Assembly: GCF_030811595.1 (NCBI RefSeq)
Contig: NZ_JAUSRB010000001.1
Location: forward strand, 1,674,001-1,738,000
Length of the DNA stretch: 64,000 bases
Direction: 5' to 3'
Source of the DNA: Streptosporangium brasiliense
GTDB taxonomy: Bacteria > Actinomycetota > Actinomycetes > Streptosporangiales > Streptosporangiaceae
The notes beneath the pieces are model-generated. The model was given only the letters and a program-made list of their open reading frames with translations, had not been told where the DNA came from and made no database searches. The stretch's first letter is position 1, and each line of letters begins with the position of its first letter. The position numbers and the translations under genes are program-made. Below are positions 8,447-18,504 of this stretch, piece by piece.

Positions 8447-8573
8447 AGGCGCGGCCGCCGACGCGCGCTGACGACGTGGCCGGGTCCCGTCCGGCCGGGC
8501 CAGGTGGCCTCCTGGCTTCCGTCCGCCTGACGGGTGATGCGCGCCGCCACCCGGTTGGGCGAGGGTTGCTCCC

Positions 8574-9080
8574 ATGAGCGTTTACGAGACCGAGCGGCTG
8601 ACCGTCCGCCTGTGGACCCACGACCAGAGCGACCTCGACCGGATGACCGACCTCTACTCCCGCCGGGAGGTCACCCGGTGGCTGCCGCCCTTCAGTTTCG
8701 AGGCGGCGCCGGCGGTGGACGGCTGGCGCGCCTTCCACGAGCGGGACCGCCGCTTCGGCTCCTGGGCGGTCGAGGTCCGCGACACCGGGGTGGCCGCCGG
8801 GACCGTGCTGTTCCGGCCGATCCCCGGCGGAGAGGGAGAGGTCGAGGTGGGCTGGCACTTCCACCCCGACTCCTGGGGGAACGGCTATGCGACCGAGGCG
8901 GCCCGGGGCGCGGTCGAGCGCGGTTTCGCCTCCGGGCTGGAGGAGGTCTACGCCCTGACGATGCCGGACAACGCGGCGTCCATGGCCGTCTGCCGCCGGC
9001 TCGGCATGACCGCCCTCGGCCGGACCCGGCGCTTCTTCGACCTGGAGTCGGAGATGTTCCGGCTGTCCCGGGAGCTCTGA
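8574..9080 (+). CDS. GNAT family N-acetyltransferase (RimJ/RimL-like)
   Basis: The protein has 168 residues. It opens with VYETERLTVRLW, the usual first strand of RimJ/RimL-type acetyltransferases. The acetyl-CoA pyrophosphate loop region is GWHFHPDSWGNGYATEAARGAV, and NAASMAVCRRLGM is the helix that ends the fold. These enzymes transfer an acetyl group from acetyl-CoA to a protein N-terminus or small amine. GAGGG lies ten bases before the ATG. It is convergent with the kinase gene that follows and has no obvious operon partner. The substrate cannot be read from the sequence. Confidence 0.88.
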   Translation: MSVYETERLTVRLWTHDQSDLDRMTDLYSRREVTRWLPPFSFEAAPAVDGWRAFHERDRRFGSWAVEVRDTGVAAGTVLFRPIPGGEGEVEVGWHFHPDSWGNGYATEAARGAVERGFASGLEEVYALTMPDNAASMAVCRRLGMTALGRTRRFFDLESEMFRLSREL

Positions 9081-9099
9081 CCTCCGGGGACGGAGCCGT

Positions 9100-9126
9100 G
9101 GCCGCGGCGGCGCCGCCCCCGCGGCC
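9100..9126. terminator. GC-rich hairpin between convergent genes
   Basis: GGCCGCGG pairs with CCGCGGCC across an 11-base loop, 20 bases after the acetyltransferase stop and 48 bases before the kinase stop. The whole gap is nearly pure G/C, so chance pairing is possible. Confidence 0.4.
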
Positions 9127-9173
9127 GCCGGCCGGACGGGGCCCGGTCCGCGCGGCGCCGCCGTCCGCACGGG

Positions 9174-10157
9174 CTAGCCGGAGAGCTGCTCCAGCGCCCT
9201 GACCAGGGAGGCGGTGCTCCGGTCGCGGAGCGGGGCGTAGTCCGCCTCCGGATACTGGCGGGGGCCGTTCTCCACCAGAATGATCAGCGCGAGGTAGAGG
9301 CGGTAGAGGGCCAGCCGGGCCCGGGCGGAGTCGGTGAACTCCACCACGCCGCCCGCCTCCCGGTATCCCGCCACGATCTCGTCGGCCTCGTCCAGCTCAC
9401 CGAAGATCGTCGGAGTGACGAAGTCGGCCAGCGGGTCGCCCCAGAACGCCCGCTCGTGGTCGATGATGGCCTGGATGCGCGGGGCGTCGCCGGGAGTCAG
9501 GAAGACGTTGCCCGGCCACACGTCGAAGTGGACCAGGGACGGCGCCGTCACCTCCTCCAGCACACCCGCGTTCGCCTCGATCACCGCCGAGATCTCGGCG
9601 GCCGGCCTCGGCAGCGGCGTCGCGTAACGGCGCGCGTCGGCCAGGATCGCGCCGGTCATCGTCAGGAAGGCGGCCCGCCAGGTGCCGCCGGTCAGACCGG
9701 CGTGCGGGTAGCCGTAGACGTCGCCGGTGACCGCGTTCAGCCGGGCCAGATGGCCGCCGAGCTCCCGGCGGAGCGCGCGCTGGTCGGCCTCCGCCGGGCT
9801 GACCCGGTTCCACGGCACGCCGCCGAGGGCGGACAGGACGAGGTAGTCGCCGCCCAGCACCGGATCGTCGAACCCGGCGCACAGCAGCTCCGGACCCGGC
9901 ACCCCGGCCGGTCCGGCCAGGGCGTAGACCATCGCCTCGGTGCGCAGGAGGTTACGTTCGTAGCGGAGCTGCTCCAGCTCCGGCGGGGGCGACAGCTTGA
10001 GCACCACCTCGCGGCCGTCCTCCAGCGTCAGCCGCCACACGGCGTTGGCGAAGCCGTCGGTCAGCTCCGCGGAGGCGGTGACCCCGCTGCCCAGGGCCCG
10101 CCGCGCCAGCGCGTCGAGCTCGGCGGCAGTGAGCGGGCGCTTGGTTCTGCTGTCCAT
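9174..10157 (-). CDS. Aminoglycoside-phosphotransferase-fold small-molecule kinase
   Basis: The protein has 327 residues. The N-lobe contains VVLKLSPP (ATP-binding Lys). The C-lobe has HFDVWPGNVF, the HxDxxxxN catalytic loop, and IIDHERAFWGDPLAD, the metal-binding segment. This is the APH/choline-kinase fold, which phosphorylates aminoglycosides, sugars or other alcohols. It starts nine bases after the aldose epimerase stop, at the end of the cellobiose operon, so a sugar substrate is more likely than an antibiotic. That is inference from position only. Reading continues without breaks, and length is normal for the family. Confidence 0.85.
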   Translation of the reverse strand: MDSRTKRPLTAAELDALARRALGSGVTASAELTDGFANAVWRLTLEDGREVVLKLSPPPELEQLRYERNLLRTEAMVYALAGPAGVPGPELLCAGFDDPVLGGDYLVLSALGGVPWNRVSPAEADQRALRRELGGHLARLNAVTGDVYGYPHAGLTGGTWRAAFLTMTGAILADARRYATPLPRPAAEISAVIEANAGVLEEVTAPSLVHFDVWPGNVFLTPGDAPRIQAIIDHERAFWGDPLADFVTPTIFGELDEADEIVAGYREAGGVVEFTDSARARLALYRLYLALIILVENGPRQYPEADYAPLRDRSTASLVRALEQLSG

Positions 10158-10166
10158 CGCGGCACC

Positions 10167-11063
10167 TCAGATGGCGGAGATCGTCCAGGAAGTCTCGATC
10201 TTGTCTCCGGGCTGGAGCACGACCAGATCGGTGCCGGAGTTGAAGGCGTCCGGCGGGCAGGTCATCGGCTCGACGGCCAGCCCGCGGTGGCCGAGCCCGG
10301 TCCCGGTGCACACCTGGGCCCAGGGCAGCGCCGCGGCGTCCCAGCTGATCTCGACCCCGCCGTCCGGGCCGCTCACCCGCACCCGGACCAGCCCGTCGGC
10401 GTCCGGGACGAGGCCGGTGAAGGCGTGGTCCACGGCGGTGCCGCCGACCGCGCGCGCGGCCGTGAAGTCGTACGGCGTGCCCGAGACGTCCTCCAGGGAG
10501 CGCGGCAGCAGCCGGTCGTCCACCAGTAGCACCCTGGTCGCGGGCAGGTGCAGCTCGTAGTCCTCGACGGAGTCGCCCGCCAGCAGCCAGGGGTGCGGGC
10601 CGCAGCCGTAGGGGGCGGGGCCGTCGCCGATGTTCTCGGCGGTCAGCGTGGTGGTCAGCCCGCCGGGGGTGAGGGAGTAGAGGACCTGCAGGGCGAGGGT
10701 GAACGGGTAGCCGGGGGAGGGGGCGATGGTCTGCGCCAGCCGTACGAAGCCGTGCTCGTCCTCCACCGCGAGCCATTCCACCGCCTCCCAACCGGCCTGG
10801 GCGACCAGCCCGTGCAGGGCGTTGCCCCTGTCCTCCTCGTTCGCCACGAGCCGGTGGGTCTGGCCGCCGAAGGTGTAGGAGGCGCCGCCGACCCGGTTGG
10901 GCCAGGGGGCGAGCAGGGTGCCGCTGTAGTAGGGGATCGGCCCTTCTGCCGGCCAGCTGGTCACCAGGTCGCGCTCACCGTGACGGAGCACGCGCAGGGC
11001 CGCGGCCCGCTCGGTGATCTCGGCGTGCATGGCGCCGCTGCGGAGGGTGAACTGCCGGGACAC
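10167..11063 (-). CDS. galM: Aldose 1-epimerase family protein
   Basis: The protein has 298 residues from GTG 11063, preceded by AAAGGA five bases away. The same frame is open far upstream but only as antisense noise. The fold markers are APWPNRVGGASY (the NR motif that binds the sugar), ALHGLV (catalytic His), and YGCGPHPWLLAG (second His). The acidic catalytic residue lies near VAVEPMTCPPDAFN. Mutarotases interconvert alpha and beta anomers of glucose or galactose released by glucosidases. It lies 68 bases after the LacI gene and nine bases before the kinase in the operon headed by cebE, so it likely equilibrates the glucose made by the GH1 enzyme. Confidence 0.88.
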   Translation of the reverse strand: MSRQFTLRSGAMHAEITERAAALRVLRHGERDLVTSWPAEGPIPYYSGTLLAPWPNRVGGASYTFGGQTHRLVANEEDRGNALHGLVAQAGWEAVEWLAVEDEHGFVRLAQTIAPSPGYPFTLALQVLYSLTPGGLTTTLTAENIGDGPAPYGCGPHPWLLAGDSVEDYELHLPATRVLLVDDRLLPRSLEDVSGTPYDFTAARAVGGTAVDHAFTGLVPDADGLVRVRVSGPDGGVEISWDAAALPWAQVCTGTGLGHRGLAVEPMTCPPDAFNSGTDLVVLQPGDKIETSWTISAI

Positions 11064-11131
11064 GGGAGTCCTTTCGCCGGGGAGGTGGGGCAAGGTCAAC
11101 AGCTCGAAGGTACACAGGCGGGTCGCCCCCG

Positions 11132-12139
11132 TCAGGCGGAGGCCCGCTCCACCAGGTGGGTGTCCAGTATCACCACGGGCTGCTCCAGATGCTCGCCGTT
11201 GATGCGGGCGATGAGGAGATGGGCCATCTGCCGGCCCATCGCCTCGGTCGGCTGGTGCACGGTGGTGAGCGCGGGGGAGGAGTGCGCCCCCGCGGGCGAG
11301 TCGTCGAAGCCGATCACCGCGACGTCCTCGGGGATCGTCCTGCCCTCCTCCCGCAGTACCCGCATCGCGCCCAGCGCCATCGGGTCGGAGGCGGTGAACA
11401 CCGCGTCGAGGTCGGGGTGCTCGGCCAGGAGCTTGCGCGTGGCGGTGATGCCGCTCTCCTCGCTGAAGTCGCCGTAGGCCACGATCTCGGTCATCCCGGT
11501 CGCCAGCAGCGCGTCGCGGTAGCCAGCGAGCCGGTCCACGCCCACCCCCATGTCCTGCGGGCCCGCGATGGTGGCGATCCGCCGGCGGCCCTTGCCCAGC
11601 AGGTATTTGACCGCCTGCCGGGCGCCGGCCCGGTTGTCCACGTCGACGTAGCTGTAGGGGGTCAGGCCGACGGGGCGGCCGCCGATGACGGTCGGCACGC
11701 CCATCGCCTCCAGCCGCCCCGGCAGCGGGTCGGCGCCGTGCAGCGAGATGAGCAGCACGCCGTCGACGTGCTGCCCGGTCAGGTAGTGCTCCAGCCGTTC
11801 GTGGTCCTGCTCCGACTGGGCCATCGCCAGGATGAGCTGCAGGCCGGTCTCGGACAGGGCCGAGCCGATGCCACGGATGGTCCCGGCGAAATAGGGTTCG
11901 TCGAAGACGCGCAACTCCGACTCCGAGACCACCAGCGCGACCGTGTCGGTGCGCCGGGTGACCAGCGCGCGGGCCGCCCGGTTGGGGACGTAGCCCAGCT
12001 CCTGGATCGCCTGCTGCACCGCGTCGCGGGCCTTCTCGCTCACCTTCGGCGAGCCGTTGATGACCCGCGACACCGTGCCGCGGCCGACGCCGGCCAGAGC
12101 CGCGACCGCCTCGAGCGTCGGACGACGGTCGCCGTTCAT
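11132..12139 (-). CDS. cebR: LacI family repressor, CebR-like
   Basis: The protein has 335 residues from ATG 12139 (GAAG upstream), or 340 from ATG 12154. The first 60 residues are a LacI helix-turn-helix plus hinge (TLEAVAALAGVGRGTVSRVINGSPKVSEKARDAV, then LGYVPNRAARAL). The rest is a periplasmic-binding-protein-like effector domain ending ALTTVHQPTEAMGRQM. It lies downstream of the GH1 gene in the same operon, whose head carries two copies of TGGGAGCGCTCCCA. That sequence is the known binding site of Streptomyces CebR, the cellobiose-responsive repressor. The symbol rests on this operator plus the neighbouring genes. In Streptomyces the repressor gene is beside cebE, so the order here differs. 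Confidence 0.78.
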   Translation of the reverse strand: MNGDRRPTLEAVAALAGVGRGTVSRVINGSPKVSEKARDAVQQAIQELGYVPNRAARALVTRRTDTVALVVSESELRVFDEPYFAGTIRGIGSALSETGLQLILAMAQSEQDHERLEHYLTGQHVDGVLLISLHGADPLPGRLEAMGVPTVIGGRPVGLTPYSYVDVDNRAGARQAVKYLLGKGRRRIATIAGPQDMGVGVDRLAGYRDALLATGMTEIVAYGDFSEESGITATRKLLAEHPDLDAVFTASDPMALGAMRVLREEGRTIPEDVAVIGFDDSPAGAHSSPALTTVHQPTEAMGRQMAHLLIARINGEHLEQPVVILDTHLVERASA

Positions 12140-12172
12140 GTTCTTCGCCCCCATAAAAGATCCGTCGGTGTC

Positions 12173-13593
<1,421 letters not shown>

Positions 13594-13597
<4 letters not shown>

Positions 13598-14469
13598 GCC
13601 TTGACCGCACCTTCCATGAGGCCGCCGACGATCTGGCGACCGAACGCGACGAAAACAACGAAAAGGGGGAGGACCGAGGCCGCCGTGCCGGTGAACAGCA
13701 TGACGTAGTCGGTGCCGTGGGCCTGGTTGAGCGCGGCGATCGAGGTCTGCACCACCGGGTTGTCCGGGTTCAGGACGATCAACGGCCACATGAACTCGTT
13801 CCAGGTCTGCATGAAGACGAGCAGCGCCAGCACGGCCATGCCGGGACGGAGCGCGGGCAGGATGACGTTGGCGTAGATCCGCATGGTGGAGGCGCCGTCG
13901 ACGCGGGCCGCCTCGACCAGCTCGTCCGGCACCGCCTGGGTGGCGTACTGGGTCATCATGAAGACCCCGAACCCGTTGACCAGGAAGGGCAGGATCACCG
14001 CCTTGAGCTGGCCGGTCCAGCCGAGGTTGACCATGAGCTCGTACAGCGGCACCACGCCCATCTGCTGGAGCGGCACCATCATCGTCACCAGGATCAGGCC
14101 CAGCAGGATCTTGCTGCCCCTGAAGCGCAGCTTGGCGAAGGCGAAGCCGGCCAGCGTGGAGATGAGCACCACCGACAGGGTCACGGTGACCGCGACGACG
14201 GCCGAGTTGACCAGGCCGGTGAGGAAGTAGGCGTCCTCGGTGGCCAGCAGCCGCTCGATGTTCTCGCCGAGGTGCCCGCCGGGCAGCATCGGCGGCGGGA
14301 CGTCGATCGCCTCCTCGTTGGTCCGCGTGGCCATGATGAACATGTAGTAGATCGGGAAGGCCGACAGCACGAGGGCGAAGGCCAGGACGGCCTTCGTCAG
14401 CGGGCCGGCGTCCCAGATGCGGTTACGGGCCTCCGGCCGGGCGGGGGGCCGGGTCTGGATCGCCGTCAC
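13594..14469 (-). CDS. cebG: ABC sugar permease, MalG/CebG type
   Basis: The protein has 291 residues from GTG 14469, overlapping the previous gene's stop by four bases. Six hydrophobic segments are visible. The EAA loop, where the ATPase docks, reads ELVEAARVDGASTMRIYANVILPALRPG, with the usual Gly-Ala spacing. It pairs with the permease encoded just upstream to form the inner-membrane channel of a CUT1 family importer for oligosaccharides. The operon has no ATPase gene; the orphan ATPase at 60.8 kb is a candidate. It overlaps the GH1 gene by four bases, so translation is probably coupled. Confidence 0.88.
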
Positions 14470-15446
14470 TTGGAACCCCCGATACGGCGGGTGAAGGAGT
14501 AGTTGATGAGCGTGCCGATGAGGATCAGCGCGAACAGCAGCCACGCGGCGGCCGCGGCGTAGCCGAAGTCGAAGTCGCGGAACGCCTCCTTGACGATGAA
14601 CATCGCCACGGTCTGGTACTGGCCGTCGGTGCCGCCGGCCATCGTCGGGTTGCCGTCGAACATGACCGGTTCGGTGAACAGCGTCAGGCCGCCGATGGTC
14701 GAGATGAACACCGTGAAGACGATCGTCGGGCGCAGCATCGGGATGGTGATCTGCCAGAACTGCCGCCGGGCCGTGGCGCCGTCGATGGCGGCGGCCTCGT
14801 AGAGGTCCTTGGGGATGGTCTGCATGGCGGCGAGCAGGATGATCGCGTTGTAGCCGGTCCAGCGCCAGTCGATCATCGTGGAGATGGCGATCCACGAGGA
14901 CCACTTCTCGTTCTGCCAGTTGATCGCGTCGACCCCGAAGAGGCCGAGGAACCAGTTGATCATGCCGTAGTCGCGCCCGTAGAGCTGGGTGAAGACGACG
15001 GCGACGGCGACGACGGAGGTGATCAGCGGCAGCAGCACGCCGAGACGGAAGAAGAGCCGGCCCCGGATGCGCTTGTTGAGCGCGTTGGCGAGGACCAGGG
15101 CGAGGACGAGCTGCGGGACCGTCGAGATGACGAACATCCCGAGCGTGTTGACCACCGCGTTCCAGAAGGCCCCGTCGGTGATCAGGTCGATGTAGTTGTC
15201 GAGTCCGGCGAAGCTCTTGTCCCCGGCGAGCTCCCAGTCGTGCAGTGACACCCAGAGGGTGTAGCCCAGGGGGAAGACGCCGAAGACGGCGAAGAGGAGG
15301 AAGTAGGGGGAGACGAGGAAGTAGGGGGTCGCCCGGAGGTCGAACCTGGCGAGCCCGCCGCCCCGTCCCGGGCCCCGGTGGCCGGACGGCCGGCCGGCCC
15401 CGGGCCGGGCCGGGGCCGGGGCCGGGGTGTCGACGTGCAGGGTCAT
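14466..15446 (-). CDS. cebF: ABC sugar permease, MalF/CebF type
   Basis: The protein has 326 residues. A proline- and glycine-rich N-terminal tail of about 40 residues comes before six predicted membrane helices (the first is YFLLFAVFGVFPLGYTLWVSL). The docking loop reads DLYEAAAIDGATARRQFWQITIPML. GAAAGG lies upstream of the ATG. It belongs with the binding protein (83 bases upstream) and with the second permease (overlap of four bases). Family knowledge places it in the CUT1 group of di- and oligosaccharide importers. Confidence 0.88.
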   Translation of the reverse strand: MTLHVDTPAPAPARPGAGRPSGHRGPGRGGGLARFDLRATPYFLVSPYFLLFAVFGVFPLGYTLWVSLHDWELAGDKSFAGLDNYIDLITDGAFWNAVVNTLGMFVISTVPQLVLALVLANALNKRIRGRLFFRLGVLLPLITSVVAVAVVFTQLYGRDYGMINWFLGLFGVDAINWQNEKWSSWIAISTMIDWRWTGYNAIILLAAMQTIPKDLYEAAAIDGATARRQFWQITIPMLRPTIVFTVFISTIGGLTLFTEPVMFDGNPTMAGGTDGQYQTVAMFIVKEAFRDFDFGYAAAAAWLLFALILIGTLINYSFTRRIGGSK

Positions 15447-15529
15447 GGATCAGCCTTTCAGCTCAAGGGCAGGCGACGGGCCCGGCCGCGGGGTCGCCGC
15501 CGCCGGGCCCGTACGGATCGGGCCGGGGA

Positions 15530-16882
15530 TCAGCCCGCTGCCTTGACGCCGGCCTCGGTGAACTTCGTCCAGGCCTCGCCGTAGGGGATCGAGCCCTGGT
15601 CCATGCCCTCCAGGACCTTCTCCACCGACGTCTTCACCTGGGCGTGCTTCTCACCCAGGAAGGTGGGGAGCAGATCCTTGACGGAGGCGCCGAAGATCTG
15701 GCCGGTGGGCGCGTCGTTGAAGAAGGGGTTCTTCAGCTCGCTGACCGCCGGGTCCTGCTGGGCGGTGATGGAGCTCGGGAAGGCCGCGGCCTCCTGGAAG
15801 GCCATCACGTGGCCCTCCTTGCCGGTGAGGTAGTTCAGGACCTCGGCGGCCTCCTTGGGGTGCTTGCTCTGCTTGGGCACCGCGAGATAGGAGCCGCCCC
15901 AGTTGCCGGCGCCGCCGGGCACCGCGGCGACGTCCCACTTGCCCTTGCCGGCGTCACCGGCCGCGCCGGAGACCACGCCGAGCATCCACGACGGGCAGCC
16001 CATCGTGGCGAACCCGCCCTTCTTGATGGCGGCGTTCCACGGCGGGGTGAAGGAGGCGAGCTTGGCGGTCAGGCCCGCCTCGCTGAAGCTCTTCACCGTG
16101 TCGAAGGAGGTCTTGATGGCCGGGTTGCTCTCGATGACGAGCTGATTGCTCTTGTCGAAGTAGGAGACGTTGCCGTTCTTTGGCGCCTCCTGCGACAGGA
16201 TCACGTTGTAGAGGGTGTTGGGGCCGTCGAGGAACTTGGGGTCGCCCTTGCCGGGGTTGGCGGCCTGGAACTTCTTGCCGACCTCCATGAAGGCGTTCCA
16301 GTCCGGCCAGAGCTTGCCGACCTCCTCGCGGTCGGTGGGCAGCCCGGCCTTCTTGAACAGATCCGTGCGGTAGCACATGGTCATGCCGCCGATGTCGGTG
16401 CCGAGGGCGAACAGCTTGTTGTCGGCGTTGATGCCGTTGTCCCACTTCGCCGCGGGGAAGTCGGCCTTGCGGCTGTCCAGCCCGTACTGGGCCAGGTCGG
16501 TGAAGAACTGCGGGCGGGCCTTCATGAGGCCCATGGCGCCCTCGTCCAGGGCGATGATGTCGGCCGCGCCGCTGCCGGCCTGCAGGCGCTGGAGCAGCTG
16601 GGGCAGGTAGACGTCCTCGAAGCGGTCCGTCAGGTTCTGGTACTTGACCTGGATGTTCGGGTGCGCGGCGTTCCACGTCTCCACGGCCTTGTCGTAGCCG
16701 AAGTTCTCGCCGCCGCCGAAGGTGTGCACGGTGATGGTCACCGGCTCGGCGGCCGGCGCGGAGCTGCCGCCGCCGGCCGCGGGCTTGGCGGGCTCACTCG
16801 AACCGCAGGAAGTGATCGCCAGGGCGGTGGCCGCCATGACCGCGACCGCGGCGAGCTTGCCCTGCCGCTTGTTGTTCAACAT
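15530..16882 (-). CDS. cebE: ABC oligosaccharide-binding lipoprotein, CebE-like
   Basis: The protein has 450 residues. The signal peptide ends at a lipobox (ALAITSC, Cys26), so it is anchored outside the membrane. A low-complexity Ala/Pro/Ser linker follows. The body is a family-1 extracellular solute-binding protein (VTITVHTFGGGENFGYDKAVETW, later ADIIALDEG and GGSYLAVPKQSKHPKEAAEVLNYL). It heads a one-strand operon of at least seven genes. Two perfect CebR-type operators lie 103 and 233 bases upstream. Cellobiose or cellotriose is the inferred ligand because of those operators and the GH1 glucosidase. Another beta-glucoside is possible. Confidence 0.85.
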   Translation of the reverse strand: MLNNKRQGKLAAVAVMAATALAITSCGSSEPAKPAAGGGSSAPAAEPVTITVHTFGGGENFGYDKAVETWNAAHPNIQVKYQNLTDRFEDVYLPQLLQRLQAGSGAADIIALDEGAMGLMKARPQFFTDLAQYGLDSRKADFPAAKWDNGINADNKLFALGTDIGGMTMCYRTDLFKKAGLPTDREEVGKLWPDWNAFMEVGKKFQAANPGKGDPKFLDGPNTLYNVILSQEAPKNGNVSYFDKSNQLVIESNPAIKTSFDTVKSFSEAGLTAKLASFTPPWNAAIKKGGFATMGCPSWMLGVVSGAAGDAGKGKWDVAAVPGGAGNWGGSYLAVPKQSKHPKEAAEVLNYLTGKEGHVMAFQEAAAFPSSITAQQDPAVSELKNPFFNDAPTGQIFGASVKDLLPTFLGEKHAQVKTSVEKVLEGMDQGSIPYGEAWTKFTEAGVKAAG

Positions 16883-16984
16883 TCCGGACCCCTCTCAGGT
16901 GGTCGCCCGAATCGGTGGGAGGTGACATCGCGGACCGGTCCCCGACAAACGCGGCCGGCGACGGGGTGTTTCCTCAATGTACTT

Positions 16985-16998
16985 TGGGAGCGCTCCCA
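16985..16998. promoter_or_regulatory. CebR-type operator, proximal copy
   Basis: TGGGAGCGCTCCCA is a perfect 14-bp palindrome preceded by TT. It is identical to the operator bound by Streptomyces CebR. It lies 103 bases before the binding-protein start. Confidence 0.85.
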
Positions 16999-17114
16999 CG
17001 AAGAGTGGACGATAGGCGGCCGGGACGTCAATATGCCGAAACTCAACCGTTACATCTGGCCTGCTCAGGGCGGATGTACAGGGGCATAGCTCACAAACTC
17101 CCCAGATAGCTGTT

Positions 17115-17128
17115 TGGGAGCGCTCCCA
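17115..17128. promoter_or_regulatory. CebR-type operator, distal copy
   Basis: An exact second copy of TGGGAGCGCTCCCA, again preceded by TTT, with its centre 130 bases from the proximal copy. Two identical sites at about 12 helical turns would allow DNA looping by a dimeric or tetrameric LacI protein. Confidence 0.82.
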
Positions 17129-17192
17129 TCAAACGGTGACATACTGGGACATTCCGCACAGGAGGCCGCCTCGCCGGCGGGGTGGGGACGCC

Positions 17193-17228
17193 GGAAGGGG
17201 CCCGGCTCGAATGAGCCGGGCCCCTTCC
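17193..17228 (-). terminator. Strong hairpin terminator of the CHAP gene
   Basis: A perfect 16-bp stem (GGAAGGGGCCCGGCTC and its complement) encloses a GAAT loop, starting 47 bases after the CHAP stop. It also separates the CHAP gene from the ceb operators. Confidence 0.8.
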
Positions 17229-17274
17229 CGTGGCTGTGAACCCGTGGCCGTGAAACGGCCTGCGCGTCTGTCGA

Positions 17275-17979
17275 TCAGCCGCTGTAGACCGGGTAGCCGT
17301 AGCCGACGACCTGGGACTTGGGCCGGACGCGCTGCTCGACCTTGCCGTTGCCGGTGTTGCCCTCGATCGTGCTGATCGTGCCGTCGCCGTTGTCCTTCTT
17401 CACGAAGCCGACGTGGTCGATCCCGCTGATGCGCTTGCCGCCGTTCCAGTCGAAGTAGACGACGGCGCCGGGCTTGGCGACGGTGCCCCAGTGCTTGTTG
17501 TCCTTGAACCACTGGGCGTGGGCGACGGTGTAGGCGTCCCAGCCCATGGTGGGCCGGATGCCGGCCTGCTCGCCGACCCAGGAGACGAACATCGCGCACC
17601 AGGGGGCGTTGGCGTAGGCCCGCACGTTGCCGCCGTCACGGGCGACGGTCTCCTTGGCGCGGACGGAGGAGACGTACCAGGACTGGAACTTCGTCCCGCC
17701 GCCCTGGGCGTTCTCCGAGACGCCGACCTGCTTGGCGGCGATGTTCAGGACCTGCGCGGCGGTGACCTTCGGCAGGCGCTCGGCCTGGACCTGGAGGGGG
17801 GTCCTGGAAGTCTTGGCGGTCTTGGAGACCTCGACCGGAGGGGCGGCGACGGGGGCCTGCCCGGGGGTGTCCGCCAGAGCGGCGGGGACTGCTACGACGG
17901 TGCCACCCAGGGCGATGGAGGCGCCCAGAACGATGCGGGCCAGGTGACGGGTCTTGGGGGTGAGGCGGTTCTTGGCCAT
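17275..17979 (-). CDS. Secreted CHAP-domain protein (peptidoglycan amidase/endopeptidase)
   Basis: The protein has 234 residues. A long Sec signal (positively charged start, then LARIVLGASIALGGTVVAVPAALA) ends near residue 36. A linker and a short helix lead into a CHAP domain. NAPWCAMFVSWV has the catalytic Cys, and GIDHVGFVKKDNGDG carries the catalytic His. GNTGNGKVEQRVRP closes the domain. CHAP proteins cut peptidoglycan stem peptides or glycan-peptide bonds. The 5' leader is a c-di-AMP riboswitch, the usual control of cell-wall hydrolases in actinomycetes. A strong hairpin terminator follows. It is a single-gene transcript. Confidence 0.9.
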   Translation of the reverse strand: MAKNRLTPKTRHLARIVLGASIALGGTVVAVPAALADTPGQAPVAAPPVEVSKTAKTSRTPLQVQAERLPKVTAAQVLNIAAKQVGVSENAQGGGTKFQSWYVSSVRAKETVARDGGNVRAYANAPWCAMFVSWVGEQAGIRPTMGWDAYTVAHAQWFKDNKHWGTVAKPGAVVYFDWNGGKRISGIDHVGFVKKDNGDGTISTIEGNTGNGKVEQRVRPKSQVVGYGYPVYSG

Positions 17980-17991
17980 GCGGGGGTGTGA

Positions 17992-18136
17992 CTCCTTGCT
18001 TCGCTTCTCATGCCGCCTACCGGGTTAGCTGACGGGTTCGGGCTGGGAAGTGCCCTACGGCGCGCAGGCGCCGATTCACCCCAAGAACGTGGTTCCCCGG
18101 TTCCGCGAGACTCGCGGATTCGGCGGCCGTGCTCAC
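17992..18136 (-). promoter_or_regulatory. c-di-AMP riboswitch (ydaO/yuaA class)
   Basis: On the minus strand the leader reads, in order, GCCGAATCCGCG, GCGGAACCGGGGAACCA, TTGGGGTGAATCGG, GGGCACTTCCCAGCCCGAA, CCCGTCAGCTAACC and GGTAGGCGGCATGAGAAG. These are the conserved blocks of the ydaO-yuaA family in the right order and spacing. It ends about 12 bases before the CHAP start. Family knowledge: c-di-AMP binding turns expression off, linking wall hydrolases to osmotic and potassium status. Boundaries are approximate. Confidence 0.92.
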
Positions 18137-18504
18137 CGGCGGAGTGATCCGTTCCGATGGAGCACGGTCGGGCAATGTGATGGCAACGTGTAGGCCTTGG
18201 TTGACCTAGGCGTTCACCAGGAATGAGTAGAAGCTACGTGAACCGGACAAACGATTACAAGTGGGGCACATTGCCTTGACTTGGGAATACGTCCGATTCG
18301 AGGGGGAAGACTTGGTCCCCCTCAAGATCGCCCGGCCCGCGACCGCCGACCGGCGCGGAGCCGGAAACGCCTGTGTGGCAGGGGTTCGCGGGCGGCGGCG
18401 CCGCCGGAGGGCCGCCGTGCCGCCCCCGCTCCGTCCCAGGGCTTCACCATCATCGTAGATCTTTTAAAAGAAGGCCGCTTTACCTGCGAAAACACCCTTT
18501 TCGA
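18137..18504. other. Intergenic region between the riboswitch and a TetR gene
   Basis: No gene is supported. The part near 18180-18290 is relatively AT-rich and is where the promoter of the riboswitch transcript should lie. GAGGGGGA (18300-18307) pairs with TCCCCCTC (18316-18323) across eight bases and could be a terminator for the TetR transcript coming from the right. The rest, 18340-18440, is very GC-rich. Confidence 0.5.

Noticed and set aside
9174-10157. APH-fold kinase as an antibiotic resistance gene
   Set aside because: It is the last gene of a cellobiose operon, nine bases after galM, and the fold covers many sugar and choline kinases; resistance has no support.
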